Assembly: GCA_024036415.1 (NCBI GenBank)
Contig: JAMWET010000640.1
Coordinates: forward strand, 1-64,000
Direction: 5' to 3'
Origin: Prochilodus magdalenae
Lineage: Eukaryota > Chordata > Actinopteri > Characiformes > Prochilodontidae
Length of the DNA: 64,000 bases
The translations under genes were made by a program, and so were the position numbers. This document shows positions 32,201-40,964 of the stretch, piece by piece (positions within the stretch are counted from its first letter, which is position 1; each line of letters opens with the position of its first letter). The notes under the pieces were generated by a model. It made no database searches. It was given only the letters and a program-made list of their open reading frames with translations, and was not told where the DNA came from.

Positions 32201-34758
32201 TGGTCAGGACCTGCTCGTAGGCTCGGCGTGTGGTGCACTGGATGTAGGAAAGGACGCCACTTGCAGTGTACATGTTGTGACAGTCCTCAGGGCTGATGAG
32301 GGGAGGGCAAGCGCGGATCGGGGCGCTAGGAGACGGACTTGCACTGGTCAGCGGAAACAGAAGCAGGAATAATAATAATGTTACAGCACTGTGAACATTG
32401 TGGAAGAGCAGTATGGCTGCTTATGGTTTATATACCCGAACAATTTACATTATAACATTCTAAAACGGAATAAATCCAAATATCCCAAGGTCCAGCTGTG
32501 ACCGTGTAGCAGCAAAGCAAGCAGTAGCTTTTACATACAAGCTTGAAAAGTCTAAACTCATCTCATCACCACTGGACTAGTAAACGAGTGTGTGCTTGTA
32601 CTTACCCTTCATATTTGCTTATTTGGCCATTGTGGCGTACGGCTGAGCTCGCACTGACACTGCGATCGCGCCTTGGTCTGGTGTAAGAATGGACCTTTGT
32701 AGAGAGGAAGAGCAAACGTTCCATTAAGAAAAATGCTTTATTTGCTTGACTAATTCCTTTAACTCATGTCCCACGAAAGCTGCATTTAGTATGATGGGGG
32801 AAAAACACCACAGAACTTTCAGAGTTCGGATTGGACTAGAGCAGGGCGGCCCAAAGTCCCAAGTGAAGGGGGAAAAAAAGCACACTGAAGTGACTTAATT
32901 TATTAACTCATCATTAATGTACTCAGAGTGTATATATACACATATATATACACACACACACATACACATATATACACACATATATATATATATAGATAGA
33001 TAGATAGATAGATATCTACAGGGGTTGGACAATGAAACTGAAACACCTGGTTTTAGACCACAATCATTTATTAGTATGGTGTAGGGCCTCCTTTTGCGGC
33101 CAGTACAGCGTCATTTGGGCAGTCGTGGTTTTATGTTTTTTGGATACAATCCGGGTTAGCACCCAAACATCCCTTTCAGACAGCTTCCTCTTGCGTCCAC
33201 AGTTAATCCTGTTGGATGTGGTTCGTCCTTCTTGGTGGTATGCTGACATTACCCTGGATACCGTGGCTCTTGATACATCACAAAGACTTGCTGTCTTGGT
33301 CACAGATGCGCCAGCAAGACGTGCACCAACAGTCTGTCCTCTTTTGAACTCTGGTATGTCACCCATAATGTTGTGTGCATTGCAATATTGTGAGCAGAAC
33401 TGTGCTCTTACCTGCTAACTGAACCTTCACACTCTGCTCTTACTGGTGCAATGTGCAGTTAATGAAGATTGGCCACCAGGCTGGTCCAATTTAGCCATGA
33501 GACCTCCCACACTACAATGACAGGTGTTTCAGTTTTATTGTCCAACACCTGTATGTATATATTTATATGCATAATGTAATAGTATAGAACATAACAGGAG
33601 GTGAAGGTACACAGACAGGTGGATATCCAGAGACCAGTGTCTGAGAATGTCTGAGTTTGAACTTTGGGTTTTGAGTTTGGGGCCGTGCACCTCATATGTA
33701 AACCTTTTAACTTTAAAGTATTTAACGTACAGGCTCTCCACATGGACTTGCAACATGTGAACACACAATGACAACAATGCTAACGACATGCTAGCTAGCT
33801 GTTTTATGTTTCTGGCCCTTGGTCCACTACAAACTGCAACCAGTTTGAAATGGGAAAATTAAAGCTAATAAAAGGGAGCTGTGCACCAGCGGTAGAGGAG
33901 TCTGGCAGGTTAACACGCTACATGTAAGACTCAAGCATGAAAAAAAAGAGTGGATCTCTTTCATAGAAAGTTATAGCAATGTCAATCACAATTGCAAAAT
34001 TGAGTTCCCGTATAAAGCAACCAAAATACCAATAATTCACTTTGTGGCCATAGAATTTCTCAGATTTGTGCTCAGACAAGTTCATATTTACCATTTCACA
34101 TACAGACACTGATGGGTTAATGAGGTTACAGCATAGTAGCACTGCTTTAACAAACACAAAGCCTCAGACTAACGTTTAGAATTTCATCATCTCCTTATTT
34201 CACTACCTCTTCTTTCAGCTGAGCTGGTGGTCCTGTTGGCTGTTCTGGCTCCAGGAAATCCAGGGGCTGGTCTTTGAGGGTGAGGACCCGAGGAGGGGCC
34301 TTCAGCTCCACAGATTCCATTGGGGTTGACTGAATCAGGTCCAGATCTATGGGTCGGCTATCGCTCCCATCTCCTTTAAAGGCCCACAGAGAAGAGACCC
34401 AGGTAAGGCCACAACAGAGCAAAAACCTATCCACGTATTACGCAATCAAGAAGTTAGCTGACGCTTGAAGTCTAAATTAACAAGCTGGCTAAAATTCGGG
34501 CGTTTATCAGGATCTGGAAGAGAACAGAACTCAGAGACTTTGACAAAAGGACACCACGTTAATACCTGCCACTACAATCCTCTCGGGAACATGCATCATA
34601 GTGCTGTGAGATGGATCCAGCAACGCCCCGGGATGCTCCCCGGAGGAGCCCGGTCCGATTTTCAGCCTGTCAGGGATCCTCATCTGCTGGCTGATGCCCT
34701 CTGTGTAGTCCAGTTCAAACTGGATGCGGTTTATCGCGGCCATGTCGACCTCACTCAT
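29141..34758 (-). CDS. mff: Mitochondrial fission factor, six coding exons
   Basis: Mff is a tail-anchored outer-membrane protein of mitochondria and peroxisomes that recruits the dynamin Drp1 for division. Coding exons in transcript order are 34758-34566, 34373-34207, 32694-32606, 32343-32179, 30686-30602 and 29272-29141. Phases agree at each junction and give 276 residues. The N-terminal block INRIQFELDYTEGISQQMRI, the PERIVVAG motif and the DLDLIQSTP / PPRVLTL / PLDFLE repeats are the conserved Drp1-recruiting part. RDRSVSASSAVR at about 130-141 keeps the context of the AMPK site around human Ser155. Residues 234-256 form the coiled coil and 257-273 the C-terminal membrane anchor (AFWLVNTWIW, then LRR). 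Human isoform segments around the second AMPK site are absent, as in short splice forms. Which fish paralogue (a or b) cannot be decided here. Confidence 0.93.
29560..30570. repeat. 45-bp minisatellite (last mff intron)
   Basis: The unit is TTTCAGGAGTGATTTGGTTC then ATATGAGTCTGATTACAGAG and TGGTG, about 22 copies. A left block (TTCATATGAGTCTG) and a right block (TTCAATGGAATCTGATTATA) mark two expansion waves. Since 45 is a multiple of three, both strands stay open across it; the resulting frames are artefacts. Confidence 0.93.
30602..30686 (-). CDS. mff: mff coding exon 5
   Basis: 85 nt from ATGGCAG|AGC to CGACAG|GTATTG. It encodes LDASLESTPDDASLVDAAGL then RRQ, aligned with the human TIEGTSDDLTVVDAASLRRQ segment just before the coiled coil. 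Confidence 0.92.
31286..31585 (+). mobile_element. tRNA-derived SINE (mff intron)
   Basis: The head has an A-box-like stretch GTGGGCTGGAGGTTAGGGAA and a clear B-box GGTTCGATTCC. The body has CTTGAGCAAGGCACCCAACC and CTCACTGCCCCCTAGTGGGT, and the tail is GGGATCAACAAGGGATTAAA with short CTTAAT repeats. This design is frequent in teleosts. Confidence 0.8.
31585..31770. repeat. AT-rich microsatellite
   Basis: TA dinucleotides around 31690-31735 follow the SINE tail in the mff intron. No other feature is seen. Confidence 0.7.
32179..32343 (-). CDS. mff: mff coding exon 4
   Basis: 165 nt from GACCAG|TGC to CAGCG|GTGAGC. It encodes ACPPLISPED, then GVLSYIQCTTRRAYEQVLTM and LDDRH, matching the conserved GILSLIQ-TRRAYQQILDVLD segment of the family. 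Confidence 0.92.
32606..32694 (-). CDS. mff: mff coding exon 3
   Basis: 89 nt from ACAAAG|GTC to GAAGG|GTAAGT (strong donor). It reads VHSYTRPRRDRSVSASSAVR then HNGQISKYE, aligning with the human segment around the AMPK target serine (basic-x-R-S-x-S-x-x-A-V-R). Confidence 0.88.
32928..33015. repeat. TA/CA/GATA microsatellite beside a Tc1-like element
   Basis: Compound dinucleotide and GATA repeats directly abut the TA target site of the element at 33019. Confidence 0.85.
33019..33551 (-). mobile_element. Internally deleted Tc1-like element, family B (mff intron 2)
   Basis: The ends CAGGGGTTGGACAATGAAAC and its inverted partner (ATTGTCCAACACCTG) are flanked by TA at 33017-33018 and 33552-33553, the target duplication of Tc1/mariner insertion. 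The minus-strand frame 33366-33064 keeps the N-terminal DNA-binding helix-turn-helix region of the transposase (ASVTKTASLCDVSRATVSRV then a GRKRKLSERD hook). The DDE catalytic part is deleted. At 533 bp it is non-autonomous. Confidence 0.85.
33554..34206. other. mff intron sequence without other features
   Basis: I see no exon or recognised repeat here. Some human mff isoform exons have no visible counterpart in this intron. Confidence 0.4.
34207..34373 (-). CDS. mff: mff coding exon 2
   Basis: The acceptor is TTTAAAG|GA behind a CT-rich tract. It encodes SRPIDLDLIQSTPMESVELK, then APPRVLTLKDQPLDFLEPEQ, the second Drp1-binding segment. The donor AGAG|GTAGTG is weak but gives phase 0, which the next exon requires. 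Confidence 0.88.
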
Positions 34759-34769
34759 CTTCTTCACAG
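34566..34769 (-). CDS. mff: mff first coding exon
   Basis: The exon starts after acceptor CATCTGCAG at 34769. The chosen ATG at 34758-34756 begins MSEVDMAAINRIQ; a second ATG five codons on corresponds to the MAEISRIQ start used by some human isoforms. It ends inside a glycine codon at GGCAG|GTATT (34566). Confidence 0.9.
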
Positions 34770-34959
34770 CTGCAGATGCAAAAGTATGAAAAGGCCTCGT
34801 GAACGACTCAACACGACTCAGCGGACTTGTACAACACTACACACAGTCTAGGCTGCCTAGGAGTTACACTGCCTCCAAGCAGCAATGGAATCTGTCTTCC
34901 TCTTCCTTCATTAGTTCCTGGACGCCAGGGAGACCAGCCTGACAGCTTGTGTCCGACCT

Positions 34960-35140
34960 AGAGCTTTGCTTTTGGATTTAGCTCACCAGTTTGCTGTCTC
35001 TATGGAATTAAGAGTGAACCAGAACCTGGACATGAGCCACAGCTTGCTTAGGGTTAAGCTCACCACTTTGCTGTCTCTATGGGGCTAAGCGTGAACCAGA
35101 CCCTGGGCATGAGTTACAGCTCTGGGTGTGAGCCACAGCT
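34960..35140. repeat. Duplicated block, copy 1 (partner at 35645-35840)
   Basis: The stretch AGCTTTGCTTTTGGATTTAG with CTCACCAGTTTGCTG and TAAGAGTGAACCAGAACCTG recurs at 35645-35840. Within each copy a shorter GTTTAGCTCACCA...ACCAGAACCTGGACATGAGC unit repeats. A local segmental duplication in mff intron 1. Confidence 0.6.
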
Positions 35141-35277
35141 CGTGTCTGTATTCGGTTAGGCCTTGCTCAGCAGTTTGCTGATGCTGTGGTGGTTCCTGGA
35201 AGTCAGTGAACAACCAGAGCCAGGGGATCGAGCCAACGATTGAGCCACAAGCTGTCCTCTCAAGGATAGCTTAAGCT

Positions 35278-35650
35278 GCTTTTCCACTGCACAGTATGCC
35301 TCAGCTCAGCTGGACTCGACTTGACTCTATGGGTCTCTAGTACCAGCTACTTTGTGTTTTACAGGAGATACAGGACGCCCCTGAACGACACTGTAGCTGA
35401 GTGTCACACCGGCCAAGGAGTATTTTGCTCAGAACACAAAATACTGGGTTTGGGAAATACTACCCCAGACCACAAGATTCTCTTAGACCAATCAGTAATC
35501 TACTGCGCTTTCGGTATGAGCTCAGTTCCCTTGGGACCTTGAGAGCGGTGATACCACAAACACTATCCCTGATCAGGAAAATCATATAGGAAAACCAACA
35601 AGGTGAGTCAGGCCAAGTCGAGATACTGCTATGCTGTGGAAAAGCATAGC
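35278..35650. mobile_element. Short element with TTTTCCAC termini, copy 1
   Basis: The left end GCTGCTTTTCCACTGCACAG and the right end ATGCTGTGGAAAAGCA are inverted repeats. Between them are about 370 bp with no transposase. The pattern resembles hAT-type miniature elements, but I cannot see a clean target duplication. Confidence 0.55.
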
Positions 35651-35842
35651 TTTGCTTTTGGATTTAGCTCACCAGTTTGCTGCCTCTGTGCGGTTTAGGT
35701 AAACCAGAACCTGGACCTGAACAGCAGCTTGTTTGGGGTTTAGCTCACCAGTTAAATGTCACTATAGAATTAAGAGTGAACCAGAACCTGGACATGAGCC
35801 ACAGCTTGCTTAGGGTTAAGCTCACCACTTTGCTGTCTCAGA

Positions 35843-36050
35843 AGAACACAAAATACTGGGTCTGGGAAAGACATCCCCAGACCACAAGATTCTCTTAGAC
35901 CAATCAGTAATCTACTGCGCTTCCGGTATGAGCTCAGTTCCCTTGGGACCTTGAGAGCGGTGATACCACAAACAGTATCCCTTATCAGGAAAATCAAAAA
36001 AGGTGAGTCAAGCCAAGTCGAGATACTGCTATGCTTTGGAAAAGCGGCTT
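35843..36050. mobile_element. Short element with TTTTCCAC termini, partial copy 2
   Basis: It repeats the right half of the copy at 35278-35650 from AACACAAAATACTGGGT to ATGCTTTGGAAAAGC with few differences. The left half is missing; the duplicated flank at 35645-35840 takes its place. Confidence 0.6.
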
Positions 36051-36427
36051 TATAAGGTTCTTCAATCCCTGTAGTTACATTTTGGATGGAGGTCAATGGA
36101 GAAACCAAAGCCCTTCAGTCTTCAGGATACATCATCAGCAGTGTGTTGTCCTAGCCTTTAAACCTGAACATTTACCTGAGACTACTACTGCACCACTGTA
36201 GAATACCTGTAGCATATTCACAACATCTGTAATGACGGTGTCTGCAGTACCGCAATGTGGACTACCTGGCCTTGATGCCAATAATTTGACATTCCACATA
36301 GTTGCTTAACAAATGAGAAGATGTTTACTGCAGCCTTTGGGGTTAAATAACTGGTTGCCAGCTGAAACAAAATCACCGTGGAGTAATTATCCAATAGGAG
36401 GCTCTTCGCATCGGGCTTGCTTAGTTA

Positions 36428-37525
36428 AATCCAGGTGGTGGCCTTTTTTTGGCCAGGTAGTGTATATTGCAGCAGTACAAAGTACAAAAGGACAAAAGTA
36501 TCAGGACGCACCTCTTAACCATTCATTCCAGGTGTGTTATTAAATCCCCAGCCATACAGTCTACCTTTACAGACATGTGGGACAGAATAGGTCATTCTAC
36601 AGAGCTCAAGTGTGGTCCTGTAATAGGATGGCACCGCTGCAACAAGTCAGTTCATGAAAACTCTACCCATCTATGGTCAGCGGTGAGCGGTACTACTGAA
36701 AAGTGGAAGTGTTTAGTGAAAGTTACAAAGCAGGGTTGCTGAGTACTGAGGAGCATAGTGCGTACAAGTCACCAACGCTCTGCCGACCACAGAGCTCCAA
36801 ACCTCTTCTGGCATCAGCCTCAGGCATGGGCTTCATGGCATGGGTTTCCATGCCCGAGCAGCTGGAGGGAAGACGTCTATCACCAAGCACAGTGCCAAGC
36901 TTTGGAAGGTGTGGTGTAATGTGCTGCCACTGGACTCTGGGATGAATCCCGCTTCTTTATCTGACTGTCTGATGGACGAGTCTGGGGTTGGCGTATATGC
37001 CAGGAGAACGTTACCTGCCTGACTGCACTGTGCAGGTAGAGGAATAATGCTGTGGGGTTGTTTTTCTGGGGTTTCCAGAGCCCCCTGGTTCCAGTAAAGG
37101 GAAATCCTAATGCCTCAGCATACTAAGATACGTTAGACAGCTCTATGATTCCAACTTGAGGGAACAGTTCAGGGAAGGCCCTTTCTGTTCCAGCATGACT
37201 GTGCCCCAGTGCACAAAACAAACTTGACTGGCCCACGCAGAGCCCTGACCTTAGCCCCACTGAATACATTTAGGATGAACTAAAACGGAGACTGAGATCC
37301 AGGAATCCAAGTCCTCTCGCTCTACATGTATCTGAACTCACAACTGCTCTTCTGGATGGCTGGATGAAGATTCCCACAGATACACACACTCCAAAATCTT
37401 TCCAGAAGAGTGGAATCTGTTATAGCTGGTACAGACTCCATATTAATGCCTATGGATTAAGAATGCAATGTCATAAAAGCTCCTATACGTGCGATTTGTA
37501 GGTGTCCCTATACTTTTGACCAAAG
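36428..37525 (+). pseudogene. Near full-length decayed Tc1-like element, family C (mff intron 1)
   Basis: The left end TGGCCAGGTAGTGTATATTG and the right end TGTCCCTATACTTTTGACCA are the decayed inverted termini. Between them lie broken pieces of a plus-strand Tc1-like transposase: around 36830 the HGMGFHARAA-like segment, at 36950 a DESG-type block with DGRVW, near 37190 the QHDCAPVH segment (second catalytic aspartate), and near 37235 the SPDLSP segment followed by the D-E-L-K/R region. Frameshifts and stops make it inactive. It is about 1.1 kb. Confidence 0.75.
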
Positions 37526-37905
37526 GTAGGCTGTTTTGGTGCCCCCGTCGTCCCTGGCAATAACACTGCAGCTACTCTCTTACTTTATTATAGCTATTAA
37601 CATTTTATAATTTTTTATATCATGTTGTAACACTAAAACACATCCCATAACTGTGACAACAAGCACACTAAACATATTCAAACACTAAACCGAAATATTA
37701 CCTGTTTATACAGCCGTGGTTTGTTTATGGCACCTGTTAGCTGGCAGAACGTTAGGTAGCTAGCTAGCTTAGCTGGCTAATTATAATGCTAACCACTGCT
37801 CCGCCAAAACTGCTGGATTAAAACAGGTTTTCATCCAGCACACCTGAATGATTAATATTAGACTGGGACCCTGCAGTCAATATTACATACCACATATCGT
37901 CTTAC

Positions 37906-38230
37906 CTATTTCATCCGTCAGTGCCGTCTGCCTGTCGCTCCTTTCGCTTTCACATGTCGAGGTGCACAGTCCGGTTTGATTGGCAGAAACCAGAAACGCT
38001 AGTCAGACGAAGCTTGGTATTATTTGTGCTTTTTAATTAGAGATGGTAGAGGACTAAACTGCTCCTGCCACCTCGTTTATCCGCAGCAGGTTCCTCTATG
38101 AAATGGGCCGCGGCCGCGCTCCATTCTCTGCACTCGTGTACTAACTAGGGCACCTCGCTAGCCGCCGCTGTGTTCCCCTAGCTTCCCTCCAGCTTCGCTA
38201 ACCGTCTGTGGATTTGGTAAGAGTCTGTGG
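37906..38230 (-). promoter_or_regulatory. Proposed mff non-coding first exon and CpG-rich promoter
   Basis: A strong minus-strand donor, AAATAG|GTAAGAC, ends at 37906. The 5' sequence is CpG-rich, with a GGCCGCGGCCGCGC core at 38106. There is no ATG frame longer than a few codons, as expected for a 5' UTR exon that would splice to 34769. The start site is not determined. Confidence 0.45.
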
Positions 38231-38385
38231 GGAAATGACATTAAAGTGTTCCTGAAACAGTGAAAGGTATAACTACTGTCTATCTGTCTACGTGTGAATT
38301 CAACATAACATTAAACGAGACACAACACTATCAGGAACATGGCTGTCCCTTTAAGACTCATGCACGCCTTCGTGTTGTCAGCTCA

Positions 38386-38458
38386 GTTCCCGTAGTGTAG
38401 TGGTTATCACGTTCGCCTAACACGCGAAAGGTCCTCGGTTCGAAACCGGGCGGGAACA
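38386..38458 (+). tRNA. tRNA-Val (anticodon AAC)
   Basis: All arms can be drawn: acceptor GTTCCCG/CGGGAAC, D-arm with GTGTAGTGGTTATCAC (A box), anticodon stem TTCGC/GCGAA around loop CTAACAC with anticodon AAC at 38419-38421, and T-arm CTCGGTTCGAAACCGGG (B box). The discriminator base is A. No intron and no encoded CCA. A Pol III terminator (TTTT) is at 38469-38472. It differs only slightly from the conserved vertebrate tRNA-Val(AAC), so it is probably active. Confidence 0.97.
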
Positions 38459-38519
38459 AGCGTCAATGTTTTATTTATTAATAACGGGATGGAATAAAAG
38501 AGCCCAGTGGTCTTTTTCA

Positions 38520-38876
38520 TTTTCTAATATAAACTGAGTACGATGTACATGTCGTATATATATAATGCTCTGCATTTTTAGCATATTTATACTTGCACAT
38601 ATAGACTGACCTACTGTTATCTCCATCCATATTGTATATCTGTAGTGTATGTGTATATATATATATATATATATATCAATATTCTATGCCCTGTATATAC
38701 CCTGCATCTCTCATCTACCTCAGCCTTACCACAGTGCTATATGGAAATGTGTACATCTGCATATATCATAGTTTTTATCCATAACTTTATATTACTGTTA
38801 TATAAAACTGTATATTAGGATAAACAGAGATTTTGTGTTTAGTATTATATATATGTGTATGTATATATATATTAAT

Positions 38877-38915
<39 letters not shown>

Positions 38916-39110
38916 TAGATATGCTTATATATGTATATATTTATTACTACGACACTTTATGTAAATAATAATGTACTTGGACTTCTGGTTAGATGCTAAC
39001 TGTATTTCATTGGCTCTGTACCTGTACTCTGCACAATGACAATAAAGTGTAATCTAATCTAATCTAGTCTAGTCTAGTCTAGTCTAATCTCATCTAATAT
39101 ATACATATAT
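38520..39110. repeat. AT/GATA microsatellites and retroelement-like tail
   Basis: TA runs at about 38655-38675, a GATA run at 38878-38918, and at 39000-39060 the word CACAATGACAATAAAG followed by TCTAATCTAATC pentamers. The latter is the usual 3' end of fish non-LTR retrotransposons or their SINEs; the rest of the element is not recognisable. Confidence 0.6.
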
Positions 39111-39394
39111 GTAAACCAGACGCTCACTGTATCTGCCAGTAAAGCTCTTGGACCGAGCCGGCCTTCGTTTCAAAGTGATTTGAAGACTCGGACTTCAGGT
39201 GAATTGGTCTCTCAGTGGGTCCAACCAGTTTTAGGCTAACTCCTTTACGTAGGTTCATGTCTCATGTCAAATTCCAACACGTGGGGACAGTGTGTCTTAC
39301 TTACAACCAGGCTCAGGATATCCTAATTAAACCCTAGACAGTTCGGTGGTTTGACTCCATGTGCCATTGGCTCCTGGGCTTGTGACAGTCAGTA

Positions 39395-39655
39395 CACAGG
39401 TTTGTTGTCACACGTCCAGAAGGTCTGGTGTTGATCCACATCCACCCCTAATGGACAGCATTTGGAAACTCTACAACTCCATGCGGAGATGTCTGGTATG
39501 TTGTATTAGCAAACATGGCGTCCCTATGCGATAATGAAGGACACTGCTTCTGTATGTGTAGCTTAATAAATATTACCCATATCAGTCTAAATGTATCATC
39601 AGTTATTGTTCCTGGTGACCTTTATCTCCCTTCCCAAAAGCACTGTGGAGTTTTC
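39395..39655 (+). mobile_element. Tc1-like family A remnant
   Basis: It holds GTTGTCACACGTCCAGAAGG, the CCACATCCACCCCTA block, the ACAACTCCATGCGGAGATGT block and the TAATAAATATTACCCATATC tail. The middle and left end are missing. Not coding. Confidence 0.65.
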
Positions 39656-40960
39656 CTGAGGCCATGCAGTGATTTCCTTTAAAGAAACAGGTCTGGTTTT
39701 AGTGCAGTGCCGTCTGAGGGCCCGGTGTCCCAACATTTTTGGGAAACGGGATAGCTATTCCTGTTAAAATGAATTAGAATTCCATATGAAAATCATTCAA
39801 AAACTTACAGAAAGAAAAGTACAAAGAGTTAAACTAAGAACAACTAAGATAACGGAACTAGCTATTACCTCACTAACCACCAGAAATAGCATGCTTTTAG
39901 CTGTAGGCCTACAATCTGTTCAGCCACCAGATGGCGCAAGCTCACTACTAAAGTCTCCATATGGCCCGATGTGCAGGTGCAGTGCTGGGATGCTGGTAGG
40001 GAATTCCTCTGGATGTCCTCTGGTAGGACATAAACCATAGTGGCCTCTAATGCAGGTTCTGGTCAGTGGGGACTGGCCCACAAGCTTTCGTGATTTCAGA
40101 CCATGCCTTTGCTCAACAAGGCGCCGAGGTTCTCGGGGTTATCTAGGTCATCATGTACAAGTCAGACATGAAGCACTCCTGTGTTTGTCAGTGAGATGCT
40201 TTTCCAGTCACACTGCCATTAACTATTAATAGCAGCATCACACAAGAGAAGATATCCTCCAACAAGGTCACAGGGGCCAGAGCAATACGGCGCTCCTGGA
40301 AGGCATCTTCACCCTCCCGGGTTGTCACTTACTGTTATCTCCACTATCAATCTGCATCACGCCGATCAGGGGCAAGACGGCGCCCTGCTAAAACCGTAGG
40401 GGTCTGTTCAGTGCACACATTACCCACCTGACCAGTCTGAGCTTACTCACAGGGCTGCTTTCCGGGCAAAGGCCAGACATCCTCAAATCTGATTAAAGGG
40501 CTCATATCACTGGAAACTGAATTTTCCTGCATCAGATTTTTTTTCTCTGAAAGAAGGACCGTTACTCTAAACTGCGGCCTCCACTCCTCCGCCCATATGT
40601 AGAAGCTAACATGAACAAAGGCAGGATTTCACTCTTTGCTTTTGTGATGTCACAAAAACCAAAGCACTGACACAGTTCAGCCTATAGCAGGCTACCTCCT
40701 CCCATTTGCGCTGAGTATTACAGACTGCTTTTTGATTGCTCTGCAATACAGTAAACCAGAGGAGAGCTCATCCATACAGTAGCCTTAAAGAAATAGACCC
40801 CTTAGTTCATAGGAAGAAGGAGAGGTTGGAAAATGGTTGTGTAAAAATCAAATACGGGACACACAAACATACTAAAGCTTCAGCTGGAGGAAAAACAACA
40901 CAGGCTAGAATGGCACTATACCTGCTTTACTGAGCGCTAGACCATCACCGTTCCAGCTTA
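39656..40960. other. Gene-free stretch
   Basis: No exon or RNA gene seen. Short open frames at 39786-40040 and 40736-40933 have no family resemblance. Confidence 0.3.
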
Positions 40961-40964
40961 AAGT

